6,141 nt of DNA from Victivallales bacterium (GTDB taxonomy: Bacteria; Verrucomicrobiota; Lentisphaeria; Victivallales; Victivallaceae), in assembly GCA_019038735.1 (NCBI GenBank), contig JAHOYW010000371.1, forward strand, positions 1-6,141, written 5' to 3'. A program made the position numbers and the translations under genes. The notes beneath the pieces are model-generated. The model saw nothing but the letters and a program-made list of their open reading frames with translations, was not told the origin of the DNA and did not search any database. This document shows, in pieces, positions 5,553-6,141 of the stretch; the first letter of the stretch is position 1, and every line of letters begins with the position of its first letter.

Positions 5553-6134
5553 ATGCTGAGAAAACTGTGTTTGTGTTTATTATTCTGCAATATAGTTATT
5601 TCTCTATATGCGGCGCAGTTGGCAATTCTTAATAGCACTGATATACATGGGCGTATCAAAGGACGGCATGGCGGAATCCTGCAAATAGCATATTTGATTG
5701 AACAGCAGAAAAAACTTTACCCACCTGACTCAATACTTCTCATTGATTGCGGAGATACTACGCAGGGAACTTTCTCAAGCATGGTTTTTGAAGGTAAATT
5801 GATGATTAAATGCCTGAATTATCTAAAGTATGACCTTTGGATAGTCGGCAATCACGAATTCGATTATCCGCTAAAAGTAGTCAAAAAACGCATGCGGCAG
5901 TTTTCCGGAACAATCTTAGCGGCTAATCTTCAAAGCCCCTATCTCGCTAAATATCATAGTTCATGGAAAATGTTTAGCAAAAATGGTATAAAAATCGCAG
6001 TTATTGGTTTGACTAGACCGGGAGTATTTAAAATGACTTCTTTCGGTGTAGCTTTGAAGCGGGTAATGCCTGAGATTCGAGCCGCGAAACCGGATATAAT
6101 CATTCTGGCGCAACATTACGGGATGTATGGCTAA
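5553..6134 (+). CDS. Exported UshA-like 5'-nucleotidase / metallophosphoesterase, truncated by an in-frame stop
   Basis: The N-terminus (MLRKLCLCLLFCNIVISLYAAQ) is a Sec signal peptide with likely cleavage around Ala20-Ala21; no proper lipobox is seen although it holds three cysteines. The mature part starts like the calcineurin-type N-domain of 5'-nucleotidases, which dephosphorylate nucleotides in the periplasm: TDIHG (29-33; Asp30, His32), GGILQIAYLI (40-49), LIDCGDTTQG (63-72; Asp68), VGNHEFD (98-104; Asn100, His101), ILAANL (121-126) and AQHYG (186-190; His188). The frame then ends at TAA 6132-6134, seven bases before the window edge. Family members run to about 500 residues and need a further GHxH motif plus a substrate-binding C-domain, so 193 residues cannot be a complete enzyme. 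Either a nonsense mutation, a sequencing error or a decayed gene is likely. Fold assignment is strong; substrate is unknown. Confidence 0.82.
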   Translation: MLRKLCLCLLFCNIVISLYAAQLAILNSTDIHGRIKGRHGGILQIAYLIEQQKKLYPPDSILLIDCGDTTQGTFSSMVFEGKLMIKCLNYLKYDLWIVGNHEFDYPLKVVKKRMRQFSGTILAANLQSPYLAKYHSSWKMFSKNGIKIAVIGLTRPGVFKMTSFGVALKRVMPEIRAAKPDIIILAQHYGMYG

Positions 6135-6141
6135 GGTTTTT

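Overview
The window is a stretch of bacterial chromosome carrying nine protein genes and no rRNA, tRNA or CRISPR array that I can recognise. The gene set suggests a Gram-negative bacterium: CmoB tRNA modification, methionine synthesis by the MetX/MetW route, a UshA-like exported phosphoesterase, and AT-leaning sequence with Shine-Dalgarno sites at most starts. The REP-like repeat after tsaC and the DUF4143 ATPase fragment made me think of a PVC-group relative such as Lentisphaerota, but the taxonomy is a guess.

Layout. Positions 2-469 hold the 3' end of an AAA-type ATPase/DUF4143 gene that begins outside the window. A small four-helix membrane protein follows (558-962); its last 23 bases overlap the end of the convergent cmoB (1917-940, minus strand). 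A 114-bp divergent spacer (1918-2031) with four helically spaced AAATTC boxes separates cmoB from the metX-metW operon (2032-3781), whose genes overlap by 11 bp. Next comes an accessory block: a MntA-HepT type VII toxin-antitoxin pair (3853-4480, 20-bp overlap) and an AT-rich zinc-ribbon membrane protein (4566-4850) that ends 4 bp before tsaC (4855-5469). The window closes with the start of an exported UshA-like metallophosphoesterase (5553-6134), which stops at an in-frame TAA after the fourth of its expected metal-site blocks.

How the genes work together. MetX activates homoserine by O-acylation and MetW is its usual partner protein. CmoB and TsaC both serve tRNA anticodon-loop modification (cmo5U34 and the first step of t6A37), although they are far apart and in different transcription units. 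The MntA-HepT pair looks like a self-contained defence or stabilisation module set between housekeeping genes.

The most unusual structure lies between tsaC and the phosphoesterase (5461-5532). Two 26-bp half-elements sit in mirror orientation around a 20-bp spacer. Each has a GTAG-containing foot, a 7-bp stem and the same 6-nt loop, yet the two stems differ at three base pairs that all change in a compensatory way. This has the form of a REP/BIME-type element, and its first stem supplies the last two codons and part of the stop codon of tsaC.
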